The position numbers and the translations under genes are program-made. From Phoenix dactylifera (Eukaryota > Streptophyta > Magnoliopsida > Arecales > Arecaceae): DNA of 64,000 nt. Numbering within the stretch: position 1 is the first letter of the stretch; every line of letters starts with the position of its first letter. A model generated the notes under the pieces. That model searched no databases. It was not told the DNA's origin and was given only the letters and a program-made list of their open reading frames with translations. The stretch covers positions 13,286,318-13,350,317 of the forward strand of contig NC_052396.1 of assembly GCF_009389715.1 (NCBI RefSeq), given 5' to 3'. Shown piece by piece: positions 1 through 12,800 of this stretch.

Positions 1-2110
1 GTCCTAACTCTCAAGGACCCAAGCAAGCTTGGGTACCCAAAATAAAAATATGAGGATGTAGACATAGATGTGCCAAGATACCCATGGAACAAATAGATTC
101 ATACAAATGGGTGTTCTAGACACACGTCAAAAAAATGAAACTTAAAACATACTTATAAAAAGTAATTTTAAATAATAATAATAATAATAATAATGAAATC
201 AGTAATCCTTGCATCTCATCATTATTTTTGCTTTAGTATTTGATTAAAATATGAATTGCATGTATTGATCAATTTTGTGATATAGAAAATACTTTTGGAA
301 ATATAATCAAATCACTTCATTTTATAGTATACTTTACTCACTATTGGATAAGTTGCTAAATGATTAATCAATTTATTAAGAATAACTCTATGAATTCTCT
401 ATATGCTTGATTGAGAGTTTTTATCCATGGCATTATTGTTTATTGATCATAGATATGATAATGTGTACTTGGTGTGCTTTTGAATATATGCACTATGAAT
501 ACCAAGATTAAAGAAACCATCTTTGGCATATAAAATCAACTCATGCTAGTATGTACTTAATCTCAAAAGACCTTGCCATTGGCTTACTTAGATTATCTTC
601 TGAAAGGTCAAAGTTTGCTATGCATGCTAACTAAGGAAACAAACAAAAATCAATTTCTAAATCTAAAGATGTTTCCATCACTAAGTTTTCAAAAGCTTAC
701 ATTGGATTTGTTCTTAGCAAATAAAGTTGAAATATTTTCTGTATTTGCTAAATCTTGTAAAAGTGTTTCAAATGATAAAGGTTTCCAAACTATGAAGATA
801 AAGAGTATCATGGCACAGTGTTGAAAACCAAAATCCTGATAAAGTTCATACAGAAATTAATTACTTCAGCACCAAGGACACCATAAGTAAAATAGGGTTA
901 ATAGAATTCTTGAAGAAATGAAAAAGACAATTGTGTATGATAGTCATCTACTTAAATATTTTTTTAAAAGCTATCATCACTGCTTGTCATACATATGATT
1001 TCTATTAGATCTATTTTTGATGAAAACTCCTTTTGATCTTCTGAAAAATAGAAAATGAACTATTGCATATCTTTCATATTTATCAGTAGTATATGTTATA
1101 CTTGATATGGTTTCTTGAAAGTAATGCCAAATCTGATAGAGATATGTCTATCCTTGGATATCATTCATCAAGCAATGCATATAGAATATTCAATGAAAAG
1201 ATTTTAGTTGCAGAAATATTAATTCATTTTATTCTTTATGAGACTAATGATTTATTATCAAGATACTAAAATCAAATTATATATGTATATGGTTAATCTT
1301 TTACATATAACAATCTGAAAACATGTTAATAATTAGAACCAAATTGAGTTTTTCAGAAATGCACTTAATGAAGAAAAATTGATGACTACTAAAAGACTAA
1401 ATCAAGAAAAGATGAAATAGATCTTGATGAGATTCTTGTATGATTAGAAGTAAAGATCACCATTATCATTTGCTTGCTTTATGAGCTTTATATTCTATCA
1501 AATGAGTGTGTAGAATGGACTCCTATGTGCTTACTTTATTAAAGAAGATATATGTTAAATAACCACCATATTTGAAAACACTCATTACAAATATGATAAA
1601 GCAATATATGATTTGAAACAAGCATCAAAAGCATGATATAAAAGCTTAAGCAACCTTTTTGATAGAAAGTAATAGTGATAAATCTTTGCATCAAAAAGAA
1701 GAATTTGTGATATCTTACTTGCTCAAAGTATACATTGATGACATCATTCTTGGTTCTACTAATGGAGATTTATATGAAGATTTTACTAAGCTCATGCAAG
1801 GTGAGTTTGAAATATGTATGATGAATGAATTAACATTCTCTCGAACTCTAAATTAAGCCAAACAAGAAAGGGGATCTTCATTGACCAAAGTTAGTCCACA
1901 AGAAAACTCTTAATAGAAGATTGGCATGAAGAAGGTATGTCTGTGACCCCATCTTGTAGAATTTGAAAAGGATGAGCAAAGTAGATCTATTGTTTTAAAA
2001 TTGTATTGAAGCATGATAGAATAACTATTTTATCATACAGCTAGTAGACCAGATTGTATGCTCATTATGTGCCCTTGTGCAAGACTTCAATCTAACTTTA
2101 ATGAATCATA
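1..2110 (+). pseudogene. Copia pol remnant (integrase and reverse transcriptase)
   Basis: Broken pol of the Copia element. Bases 1-41 give the gag/pol linker. Around 560-870 is an integrase core remnant containing FSVFAKSCKSVSNDKGFQ, with the conserved LDLF segment fused to it as if about 20 codons were deleted. Bases 1153-1258 read LGYHSSSNAYRIFNEK, the integrase C-terminal GYSxxSKAYRVFN region. Around 1612-1660 is KQASKA.YKSLSNLF, matching the RT KQAPRAWY block. Bases 1722-1760 give VYIDDIILGSTN, the Copia RT catalytic YVDD box with one substitution. Around 2041-2095 TASRPDCML is the C-terminal RT block. Many stops and frameshifts interrupt every segment. The RNase H domain was not recognised. 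Confidence 0.85.
171..194. repeat. (AAT)8 microsatellite
   Basis: Eight uninterrupted AAT units inside the Copia internal region. Confidence 0.9.
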
Positions 2111-2783
2111 TTTTATTGATAACAAATAATTCATAATCTGAATTTTGATAGAAACAACCGTTTAAGATAAGTTGATTAAAACTTAGCTAACATGTCTTAT
2201 TGATAATTATCTTAAGCAAATAGAATCTAAGCTAAATTGATTCTGAAAATAAAAAATTGATTTGACCTTGATAAATCTTTCTATTGCCTCACATGCTTGT
2301 CCTTGAACCATCTTGATTAATGAAACTATCTCTTTAGTTCAAGTGATATGTGCTTGCTTATATTTAGGCAATCTCTTGAGTAAAGTGACTCAACATGCAA
2401 CTATTGTCATATCTTATATTGAGTCATCTAGTTAAAAAATATGTTGAATGAATGTTGTGTATCTTGAAGAAACTAATGACTTTCTTTCAAGAAAGAAAAG
2501 GAGTTTGTTAATAATGCAGGATCCTTGAGCAAGAAAATGAGATATCTCAACTTGAAGGATATCTCCATGTAAGATACAATAAACATTCACATGCAAACAA
2601 GAGAGAGGACCTTCTTCAGCCAAAAGTTCATACATAAGAAATCTAGTAGGTATTTGACTGAAGAATGCAGAATGAATTGGTAATTCTAGATACTTCTCTC
2701 ATAAATTAATTGAGCAAAGTCAATAACTTAAATCTTATTATGGCATGATTAAGGTCTTTAATTATAAATTTTTGATATCATGT

Positions 2784-2802
2784 CTATATATATATATATA
2801 TT
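2784..2802. repeat. (TA)n microsatellite
   Basis: Short pure TA run inside the Copia internal region. Confidence 0.8.
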
Positions 2803-4592
2803 GATTGACTTATACTTTTAGAAATTGTTTCATGGTTTGCCCAAACTAAAATATATCTTTGCCTATGTCATAACCATGAAATACACAAGTTTATGCTTAA
2901 AATTTTGATTTAAAATAACTTGTGAGAAATTATAAATCCTTGAGCACAATGAAAATGTTGTTTGCATGATATACATCTATATGATACATAAGATTATTTC
3001 TTTATTCTACTCTTTCATGTAAATTACTTGAGAATAACAAAAAGAGAGAGATAAAGAAAAGAAAATGGATATTATTCAAGAGATGTAAAATCTAAGCAAA
3101 GGCAAATACTCCAATCTTAAGGAAAAGCAAAACAAGCATAATATATTCGGCACATTTGGAAGGGATAAAATTCGTAATTAATTACACTTAAACAGGGAGA
3201 GTTTGAAGTGAACTTTATAAATTTTCTATATTGCTCATCATAGGGATGGTGCCAATGGGGAGGCTAGTGGTAGTACCCGGCACTATTTGACCCAACTATT
3301 CGGTGTAGGGTATATTAGGGACGGCACAAGAGGGAGGCTAGTGGTAGTACCTCGTGCCCCTTCCAACTCCACCGGATAGGGAGCAAATAGAGTATAGAGC
3401 ATAAGAAAGTAAAAAAAAAATGAAAGACAAAATAAATGAAAGTATATAAGAAGAATCAAGTCATTTTTTTTTATCACTTGAAAACACACTTTAAGGATGA
3501 AATCAATGCAAGATTATATTTAAATAGGGGGAGTTTATTTAAAAAGAATTGATTTTGATCCTTAACATGCTTGTTCTTAGTATTTTTATGCATGACTTAA
3601 CACATAATATATTTTGCATGTGGCATGATGTTTTGAATTATGAATTCTCAATATTTTGTAATGCCCCATGCTTGGATAAGTTGATTGAAATAGGTCTTAA
3701 CTTGGAATATGTCTTAACTTTGCTCACAAGTCTTTGCTTCACCCTTGGCTCAAACTAACTTATGTTCCAATGCTTGAATATTTAAAATACTACATAAAGT
3801 TTTTTTTTAAGTAATATTAAAAAGAAATTTCAGTTTTATCATTCACGATTAACTTTGAAAGTTAAATAGATTTACAAAAAGAAGAAGAGAAGGATATTTC
3901 TATTTAGGCAAAATGAATTGATCTTGATCTATCTTTCTACTTGCCTAACTTTGATACATAATGCCCTAATACTTGTTAAAATATCCTTTATTTTGTATCG
4001 AAACTCAATATTAAATACAAAGATTCTGAAAGTGCTCGAATGTTATTGAAATATGTGTTTTCAATCTTAGTGATTTAAGATGAGCTACAATGTAGAAGAT
4101 ACATATCTAAAATTATAATTTTGAAAGCTCTCTTGAAAATTCTTATGAAAATTCAGAATCTGATTTTGTATAAAAGCTTAAACTTAACTTAAAAATGCTT
4201 ATATCGTTACATCTTTGTAACCTTAGTTATATGCTTCAATGATCACGTCATTCAGGAGAATAACTCAATATGATTTCTAAATGAAAATTTTAATATAAGA
4301 AAAACAGAATTAATTTTGACGCCTTGGTTGATTGTCTCGATACGCATCCGAAACATATCTTTTCTTATCCTTAAAGTGTACTAATATTGGTCTAAATAAT
4401 GTGTCTTTCAATGATCTTAATTGCAAACAAATATTTTTAAATATATGATTTTATTTTGATATTAAAAAGATTTATTGTGCTTCATGTATACATTGCTGAA
4501 AAACTATGATTAAGAAATTGAGTTCTATAAATATATATACTTCAATGATCATCTATATGTTTTTCTCTCCTACATTATTAAAGACTTCCATC

Positions 4593-4617
4593 AATATATA
4601 TATATATATATATATAT
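4593..4617. repeat. (AT)n microsatellite
   Basis: About twelve AT dinucleotides in a row within the Copia internal region. Confidence 0.85.
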
Positions 4618-5973
4618 TATTAAGAGAGTGAATGATCTTAAGTCTAGAAACATTTCAGCTCACTCAAATGATTCTTAAAAGAAAGAAAATGTAAATGCTT
4701 TTGAAAGAATTTGAGCTTCAAATGAATCATTTTCTGATTAATATTTCAGTACATTTTCTCAAAGATTAAGAGGAAGCATAACTTGTTCTTGAAAGATTAA
4801 AAGGAGTGATTGCTATAAATTTTGAATAATTCTAGATCACTCTACATTCTTGATATCATAAAGTTTCAGTTTTATTCACGTTTATCATTAAAATCTGAAA
4901 TTCAACAAAAGAAAAGAATGATTAAAGAAGAATGCATCTTTTGAGGGGGAGCTTTAGATATTCAGTATCTTATCCTAAAGTTACTTTAATTTGATGCATA
5001 CCTTGAATTTTATAGATTGATTTTGATGAACCTCATTGTGTTGCATGACTTCATGAATACATAATAAGCTTGTACCTTGAGATGAGTTGTATAGAGGTTG
5101 TTTTATCTCAAAATTTGAGCTTTATGGAAATAGAATATATTGAACATATATTTTCGAGTTTGACAATTTTATTGGACACTATCTTCAAATTTTAAACTCT
5201 TAAATGGAATGAATAATTAAGGGGGAGAAAGAAAATTTTAGAGGGAGAGATCATATGGAACTTAATCGCATAAATCCATAACTAAAGGAATAAAAGAACT
5301 TTGAAATCATACTTAATATATTGCTATTATACTCCAAAAAGAAAATTAGTTCAATTGCTCTCATGCTGCTAAAATACTTAATATATTGGGCAAAAGATCT
5401 TAAATGAACAAGCTTTCATACTTATTATTAAAGAATGATTAGATTTTCATTCGTGCTTTCTTTGAATATCATTCTTGGTACTTCTTGAATTAACTTGAGA
5501 AAGTTTCCACCTACACTTGATTTGAAAACTATCTTTGGAACCACATTCGATGTGTTCTCATTATAATTGGCTCTGATCTATGCTCATTAATCTTTTTCTA
5601 ACATTATTGCCTTGAGTTATATGATTCATATTCTTGCAATAATTTGACATACAAATCAGAGTACAAAAAGAAAAAGAAATATTTGAGTATTCTTATCTTT
5701 GTGCTTAATGTTTCATTATCTTGCAACCTTTTTGATGTTGTCAAAAAGGGGGAGAAATATCTGATTATATGCTCATAATGCTTTTTGTTTTGAATTGAAT
5801 ACAAATCAGCTTAAATTGAAATATGTTGATTGTGTTAAGCTGATTAAATCTAAAGCATTATCATGAAGTATGTTTTAAATATATATGTTTTCTACTTCAT
5901 GCAACTTAGCTATGCATTAGTTCTAGAACACAATATATTTTATATTGCACATACTCCAAGTTTTGTCATCATC

Positions 5974-5986
5974 AAAAAGGGGGAGA
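5974..5986 (+). promoter_or_regulatory. Polypurine tract of the Copia element
   Basis: AAAAAGGGGGAGA lies directly before the LTR start TGATGACCC at 5988. It is in the expected place to prime plus-strand DNA synthesis. A near copy, AAAAAGGGGGAGAAA, lies at 5743-5757. Confidence 0.75.
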
Positions 5987-6241
5987 CTGATGACCCAAAG
6001 ATTGATTTAAAGATTGATTTTGATGATCACAAAACCTTGAAGTATAAATACTAATGTTTGTGTTGCAAGGAGAAAGAATTTATTTTGCAAGGAACATAGC
6101 AAGATTGGAAGAATACAAGAAGGCCTCCAAAGCTCTCAAGAAAAGTTGGAAGAAAGCTACAATTTATTGGCCCAAGTTTCAAGTTTAAAGAATTCAAGTT
6201 GGAGGAGCAAATGTAAAGAAAAATTCAAAAGAATAGTCCTC

Positions 6242-6533
6242 GAGTCGACTCCGGGAAGTTTAGAGTCGACTCTGGCACTCTAGAGTTTCAAGAAACAGTG
6301 CTCGAGTCGACTCCGATACTCTACGAGTCGACTCCGATGAGAACAAACAAAAAGACAGAAAGTTGATTTTCAGCGCTACAGTGATCTCGAGTCGACTCCA
6401 ACTTCAGTGCTACAATGCGGAGTCGACTCCCAGCTACAGTGCCGGCAGACTACTATTCACGAGTCGACTCCTATTTCAGCCGAGTCGACTCCTGCTTCAG
6501 CCGAGTCGACTCCTGCTTCAGCCGAGTCGACTC
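6242..6533. repeat. Ten copies of the palindrome GAGTCGACTC in the LTR
   Basis: The 10-bp perfect palindrome GAGTCGACTC occurs at 6242, 6263, 6304, 6325, 6389, 6420, 6461, 6482, 6503 and 6524. The last four are an exact 21-bp tandem array. Each copy contains a SalI site. An apparent open frame through the array (SRVDS repeats) is a by-product of the repeat. Confidence 0.9.
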
Positions 6534-7020
6534 TAGCACGCTGGGAGGCATAACGGCTAGTTTTTTCTTGATTCCAACGGCTCTATTTTTGTCTCTAACG
6601 GCTAGATTTTTGTTTCCACTCCCTCTAAAGCTATAAAATCAAGAGGAGAGCTAGGGAAGAGGGTATGGAAGTGGGAGAAAACATTTAGGGAAGAGATTTC
6701 AAAGAGATTACAAGGAAAATCTCCCATAAGCACAAAAGGGCCATCCAAAGCGAAATAGAGAGAAGAAGAGCATCCTAGTGAATCCCAAAGCTTCCTCTCC
6801 ATCCGTGTGCTGCCTCAATCATCCTCTACCTCGTGCCAAATCAGAAGAGGGTCAAGTAAAGAAGAAGCCGAGTTCCTTCATCTTCAAAATTCGTTTGAGA
6901 GCTTCTCTTTACTCCATTTGTTTATATTTGATATATTTGCTTAGTTAAGAAGCTTGTACTTGCTTTAAATTCTTAGTCTAATATCTTGTAACTTGATTCA
7001 ATCAAGGGATTGAATCAAGA

Positions 7021-7330
7021 GGTTAAGGTTTGTTGGTGAGCCAAAGGAAAACCAACGGTGTTAAGGTTTGTTGGTGAGCCAAAGAGAAAACCAACGTTGT
7101 AAGGTTGTGGTTGGTGAGCCTTTGGGGAAAACCAACTGGGTTGATTGTGAACCCGAAAAACAATCGTTGTAAGGTTGTGGTTGGTGAGCCTTTGGGAAAA
7201 CCAACTGGGTTGGATTGTGAGCCCGTGAAAACAATCGGTAGGTTCTAGTCGGTGAGCCTGTGAAAACCGACCGAGTTCGTTGTGATCTCGCAAAACAACA
7301 AGTTGGGTTGTGAGCTTGCAAAACAACCAA
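7021..7330. repeat. GGTTGGTGAGCC-type tandem repeat in the LTR
   Basis: Five or more imperfect units of roughly 40-60 bp. Each contains GGTGAGCC followed by an A-rich stretch and a short complement (for example GGTTGGT...ACCAACT), so each unit could form a small stem. Low-complexity open frames on the minus strand here are repeat artefacts. Confidence 0.75.
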
Positions 7331-7762
7331 CTGTAATCTGAGGGATTATAGTGAAATTCCCAAGAGGTCTTGGGGAGTGGATGTAGGTGTTGGGATGCAC
7401 CGAACCACTATACTTTTGTTGGGTTTGTGATGCTCTTTGTTGTCTGACTTTCTCACTCACTTACTTACTTAGATACTATGCTTCCTTAACTCTTCTCCGT
7501 GCATCCTTTAGTTGCAAGCATATTCAATTTACTTAATCAAGTCTCATTCAATTGAATTGCATACTTGGGCAAACTTAGACTAATCTTTTATTGAGTCCGC
7601 TGCTTAATAGTTGATTAGATTAGAATCATACTCTTGCTAAGTTTAAATTCCACTAAGCATCCATACAACTTAGCTTAATTAACTCTAAAAGATTAGAAGT
7701 AGTTGAAAAGTTTTTAAAAGACCCAATTCACCCCCCCTCTTGGGTTGTCACCTTGGGCAACA

Positions 7763-9580
7763 ACAAGTGTCCAGGTTCTAGAAGTATACAAATATTATGA
7801 GAATACAATCTCATATAAATCACAACAGGAAACAAGATTAAAGCATTTAATTTATGAAGAATCTCATGTCCTTTGATTTGTTTCTTATCAAAGAACTTAA
7901 ATTTAAGGAAAAAATTATCAATAAGAATAATTCAAGTTACAATATCCTCTCAAAAATAATGATCCAAGGACCTCACTTGCAAGTGGGTCTTCTCCACTTT
8001 CTCCTCAAATCTTCTTTAGATAAGGCTTGGTGAGGTATTTAAAATCAAGGAAAATGTCATTAAGTCATTTTCTTACAACATACACTAGCCAATGTTTTGC
8101 AGGCTGTACTTGAAGAAACTATTGATTCTTCTTTCAAAACCAATTGAACAAAAAATTGTGAAGAGTGAATCCAGATACCAAAAGAAGAGGGAGAGCCAAA
8201 CCCAGTTCTTAATCAAACATACGGGACTAAACAAAAAATCACAAGAAACCATGGCAATGGGCTTAATGGAACATATGTATAAGTCTATATTAAATAAAAA
8301 GTGAAGCAAAAGAACTAAGCTTGATTTATGCCCCTTGGATTAAGGGACATAAAACAGAGAAATTACTAATGATCCCTGGAGAAAGTTGATTGCACTCATG
8401 ATTCATTAAAAATAACAATACAGCCACTAGGGTAATCCAGGAGGGTAAAACCAAGCTGAACAGCCTCTAAGGAAGGTATGGTGATCAAAATCATGTCTTT
8501 GTTTTCTGATAGTGAAGGAGAACAAGAAGAACAGGTTCAATTCTTAATTTATGAGGCAAACACATCACCTCAACCTCACAAATGAAAGCCCGGAAACTCC
8601 AAAGCAGTTCCCAATGCTTCATATGTTATGGCAATTATCTAAGAACTATCTCCAGTAGTAGCAATGTAGCACAAAGAATAATCAGACCTTCACTCTGATA
8701 ATGGAGATACATCAATTTGCTCTCAAAATTTTTATTGAAGGCTCAGAAGGATTTTTGAAGCCATTTTACTTGAATAAGATCTGAAAAGAAAAGCGACAGG
8801 CATATCATCTACTATTGAGCCATGTAGGTCTGTCAGAAACGGGAATCAAGAATACTTCTCCAATTCCCAAGACATCCATTCTTGTGAATCATTAGGATTG
8901 ACCACTTCCCCTTCCCATTCCTATCCCAAGTGGGGTAAAGAGATCTAAATGCGAGGGCTCATAATAGACGGGGCTTTTTCTTCTTTCCCACAGATGAGAT
9001 ACTTTAGGAAAATGATTCACAAATACCCAACCCCCCCGCGGGTATCATTCTCTACCCTTTTTTATGGGAATTTGATACCCACTGAAATCAGGATTACATT
9101 AACTATAATAGTCACCAAACTTTGGAATGGGCTGTAATGGATATCTGATTCCCATTTTCTACTCCCATTCTAGCAAACCAAACATGGCTTTGGGGTAATG
9201 CAGCATTTTGAGCATATGATACAATAATTGTGTGCTCAAGAATGTTTTTGTGATGTAACACCAATTACTTTTTACAATTCATGACTTGTAATAGTCACTC
9301 CATTTATCCATATAGCAAAGTATTTCCCTTCCTTCATAGATTTGATTTCATGCTAAGCAACATTCATTAGTTGGAAGCTAAGAGTTCATCATCTAAATAT
9401 AAATAAGTAAATTTAAACTACACTAATATATGTCACATATTTAATAAAAAAACTCATTCTACATCCACAAGAAGGTAAATTGCATTGCAGAAAGGTAATA
9501 TCACAGGTAAAACTCAAAAAATGCACTATATGCATCCTTTAGAGGAAATATAACAAAAAAGTCATTAGTTGATGGATTAC
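7763..9580. other. Presumed AKRP intron/flank without recognised gene
   Basis: This lies between the Copia LTR and the last mapped AKRP exon. Reading the minus strand for the expected final exon (a DGLTPL-type ankyrin start) gave no match. Bases 8890-9190 have a phrase ending in CCCATTCTAGCAAACCAAACATGGC that resembles MITE ends, but no matching inverted end was found. The rest is AT-rich with no visible feature. Confidence 0.5.
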
Positions 9581-9863
9581 TCGATTTTTTAGAGTCTTGT
9601 CAGCTCCTTTTATTAACAAAAGCCTTACGATATCTGTTCTGCGTGTTTGGACAGCAAGATGCAATGGAGTCCATCCATCCTGCATAGGAAATTCAATGTA
9701 TTCCATTAGAAAGTGGAGAGCAGAGAGAAAGAATACAACTCAATTATGAAATTTACACGCATACATTATCAGAAAAGTTTATGTCAACATTGTACAACAA
9801 AAGAATCTTTATAGTCTGACTTGCTGCGGTTTGGACTGCGTAATGGATCAAGGTAGCTCCATC
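9581..9863 (-). CDS. AKRP: AKRP exons 5 and 6 (ankyrin repeats 3 and 4)
   Basis: Exon 5 is 9765-9863 and exon 6 is 9581-9679, again 99 nt each and phase 0, with an 85-bp intron between. Exon 5 reads [20 protein letters not shown] and ends DINFSDN. Exon 6 reads [20 protein letters not shown] and ends [10 protein letters not shown], followed by donor GTAATC, so at least one more exon is expected. Confidence 0.9.
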
Positions 9864-12800
9864 CTGTTGAAAGCAAGACATAAAAATAATTCAATTCAAC
9901 ATGAGATATGATTTACAAAAAATCAACATATACGCAAACATTGGTAGGGCCACAAGTGGATTGGATTTATCCACTTCCAATCTGAAGCCAATACAAAAGC
10001 AACCCGGCCCAATCTGAATTAAAGTTATTTGGATCAGGCTTGGAATGAAAAATATGACCAGTTTGTAATATGGACTGGATCTGGATAAGCATGTACACCG
10101 ATCTGAACATGAACTGACCCAAGTTTAGTGCACTATATATTTACATGTTGTTATCGATCAGATCTTATGTGGAATAGGATTTTGACAGCACTTACATGTT
10201 GCTTATTTCATAATGGACTTATGATATAATTAAATAATCAAATTATACATGTGTTATGGTTTGTGTTTGGGTTATTTTTGACCAGATTTGACCAAAAAAA
10301 AAACCAATGAATTCAATAAATCATAAACCTGATCCAGTCCAACCAAAATGGAAATGAATTGGTCTTGGGTTAATATTTTGGCTCTATTCAAATATGGACC
10401 CGATTTGGCTTGTTCCCATCCGGATCCATCCCGACCCACAAGCATCCTAATCATGGGTAATTTAGAACTGAAATAAACAATTTAACATCAAGGTAGAATA
10501 TACCTTATATAAAGAATTTTCTTACAAATAAGAATCCTTCTTAAGTTTATCACAAGAAGATAGTGATATTCATAATATAGTTAAATATGAAGTATTGCAA
10601 TTGGGAATGGCTTACCCCGCCACTAGTGGCAAGTACAATATGCACATAATTGGTGATCCTGGGGCCTGTGGGTGTGATTCATGTCCGTCATGTATTGCAT
10701 AAATGACAGCAATACACAGGACTGCTTGCATCATGCACACGTGCCCTGCTATCACCATCCATGCGCTGTTGCACATGCCACCGATGTTGAGGCAAACCAC
10801 TTCTTTGTAGCTGGGTCCTGGAATGCCACTTTTTTTCTTTTTGTTTTATGCTTAGCTTAATTGCACTCATAAGATTTGGACGTACTTGTCAAAAATTGAC
10901 CCTAAAGTTGAAAGTTGTAACAGTCAATAGGTTGCAAGGTTTGAAATAAATTAGTGATTAGCCTCAAGCTTATCACAGGGACAAGTAGTCTATTCCTGTT
11001 ACAAAGTTAATGGGGCTATAGTTGAATTGTGCATCATACGTGTATGACAGCCATAGTAGACTACAGGCATATTAAACAAGCTCCCCAAGCTGCTAGGCAA
11101 GGCAACCGCCCAGAGGCCTAGGTTGGCACTTGGCCTCCTATCGATAACTTTGCTTCTACTATATATAATTTTATTGAACACTTTAACTTTCAGCCATCTT
11201 TCTATATAAATTTTATGTCTTGTATATGCCATCCTTCTACATAAATCACTCTAAAACTACTTTAAGATAACAGCCATCCATCTTGAGTCTTCCCTTATCT
11301 AGGGACATTACCCATCAAACGACCTTCTCTTAATTCTAGACCTTTTGCTCCAAAAGTGGCAAGAGGATTTAGGGCAGCGAACAAGAGAAAGTGAAAAATC
11401 CAGATTAGGATTATTATATTTGTGATATTTTGATTATACAAGGCTTTGATATTAAAACTTCAAAAATTTTGGGGATTTTTAACTCCAGGCGCTCACCTGG
11501 CTGCCTAGGCATTATACCTAGGCAATTAAGAGAGCCACAGCCTAGGAACACCTAGACATTTTGACAACCTTGGTATTGAATCAGCTATTCCTCAAATCAT
11601 TTGGTAGTTAATGCTCACGCTCATATATATGCCTCTCATTGAGTGGTCAACAACTGTGTCTACAACCCATGAACTATATTCTTAGCATGATACATCAAAA
11701 TTCAATATACACATTCCACAAATAGTCCTTAAATTTAGGGGCGTGATTTGTTTGAGAAGTACGTGCAGTTTACCATAAGAACTTATTAGGTAACTGATTT
11801 AGAGTATGATCTGGAGTGCATCATCCACCATGCGATCCATCAATATATGTGAGTGTTCCATGAGATAGAATTGATCACATAAAAAAGTTGAAATGAGGTG
11901 CGCTTTGTAGCATTTTAACATGGTTTCCACGAAATACATTGTGTTAATCATTTTGGAAATTTGTCATAACATGGACTAATCAAAAGGGGTGTAAACATTT
12001 TGGGGCATACCGGCATAAGCATTTTGGGGGGCGGGTCTAGGTCTGGCATGATCCATGCCCTAACCTATCCAAATTTCAGGTCAAAACTTCTGATCAGAAA
12101 TGACCCAATCTTTTTTAGGATTAAGCTGGGTCCAGTATAATTTAATTGTTCATGACCCAATCAGCTCTCTCAGGATAGGTCTTTCCCTTGACAATCGGTA
12201 CCACAAAACTCAGGGTTGGATCATGTCAAGCTAGTTTCTGGTCCTGAATTATGGTTATGGTTATGAAATTTACAATAAAGAAAGATGTAACTTGTACAAT
12301 ATCTTTGAGATTCTCAGACAAATTTAATCCCATGATATTGATGAAATTCAAACATTGAAGAATGGTTCGACTAATGCATCATTCATGAGGATAAATACCT
12401 TTGACGTAGAATCCAGAAGGTAAATGCAGCTAATCAGCACAAGATGATATCTGATAACCATTGCTTATGCAGAAAAAAGACTCATAAACTGTTATGATAA
12501 TGAGTGGTATCATAAATTTATAATTTCACTTACTCTATCGCGGACAAAAGGATTTGCTGAATTTCTAAGGAGGTAGTCAAAAATTGCTTGCTTCTTACAA
12601 AGAATTGCTCTATGAATTGCTGATAAACCATCCTGGACAACACTAATAATATTGATAAAAAATTTCCCAAATACATATAAGCAAATAAATACTGGTATTT
12701 AAAAGCTATTTCTCCTAAAAAAAAATTTAACAGATTGGCAGGTCAAACAAACAATGCAATAGAGGAAAATGTTTTAGTGAGTACAACTACAACATACCTT

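Larger units (their letters stand above)
2111..5973 (+). other. Copia region between RT and 3' LTR (decayed RNase H/env-like space)
   Basis: No convincing protein homology was read here. The stretch is AT-rich and closed in all frames. It holds a local direct duplication around 3240-3360, in which the phrase AGGCTAGTGGTAGTACC occurs twice. It also holds a series of polypurine tracts of the type AGGGGGAG at about 3194, 3526, 4943, 5219, 5241 and 5743. Sireviruses are known for extra sequence after RNase H and for multiple polypurine tracts, which fits. Confidence 0.6.
1..7762 (+). mobile_element. Sirevirus-type Ty1/Copia retrotransposon, 5' part outside the window
   Basis: The element runs from the gag/pol linker at the left edge through integrase and reverse-transcriptase remnants, a long non-pol stretch with repeated polypurine tracts, and one 3' LTR. 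Bases 6-41 read NSQGPKQAWVPK, a linker typical of Sireviruses. Order and strand (GPKQAWVPK, integrase, RT, purine tracts, LTR) agree with a plus-strand Copia. All coding parts carry stops and frameshifts, so the element is dead. If the AKRP gene continues to the left, this element lies inside its last intron. The exact 3' end is uncertain (7750-7765). Confidence 0.85.
5988..7762 (+). repeat. 3' LTR of the Sirevirus-like Copia element (about 1.77 kb)
   Basis: The LTR starts with TGATGACCC just after the polypurine tract. It ends near GGTTGTCACCTTGGGCAACA, after the CACCCCCCCTCTTGGG stretch typical of Copia LTR ends in monocots. It contains two separate internal repeat blocks, at 6242-6533 and 7021-7330. 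The end could be 7750, 7762 or 7765 because several CA dinucleotides fit. No 5' LTR is in the window, so age cannot be estimated. Confidence 0.75.

Noticed and set aside
6415..6636. Open frame with repeated SRVDS peptides
   Set aside because: It is a translation of the GAGTCGACTC repeat array in the Copia LTR and has no family resemblance.
7015..7460. Overlapping minus-strand open frames with repeated QPSWF-like peptides
   Set aside because: They are by-products of the GGTGAGCC tandem repeat in the LTR.
9581..9679. Treating exon 6 as the last AKRP exon by read-through to the next stop
   Set aside because: A good donor (GTAATC) follows at the same position as in the other ankyrin exons, and the family continues with another repeat.
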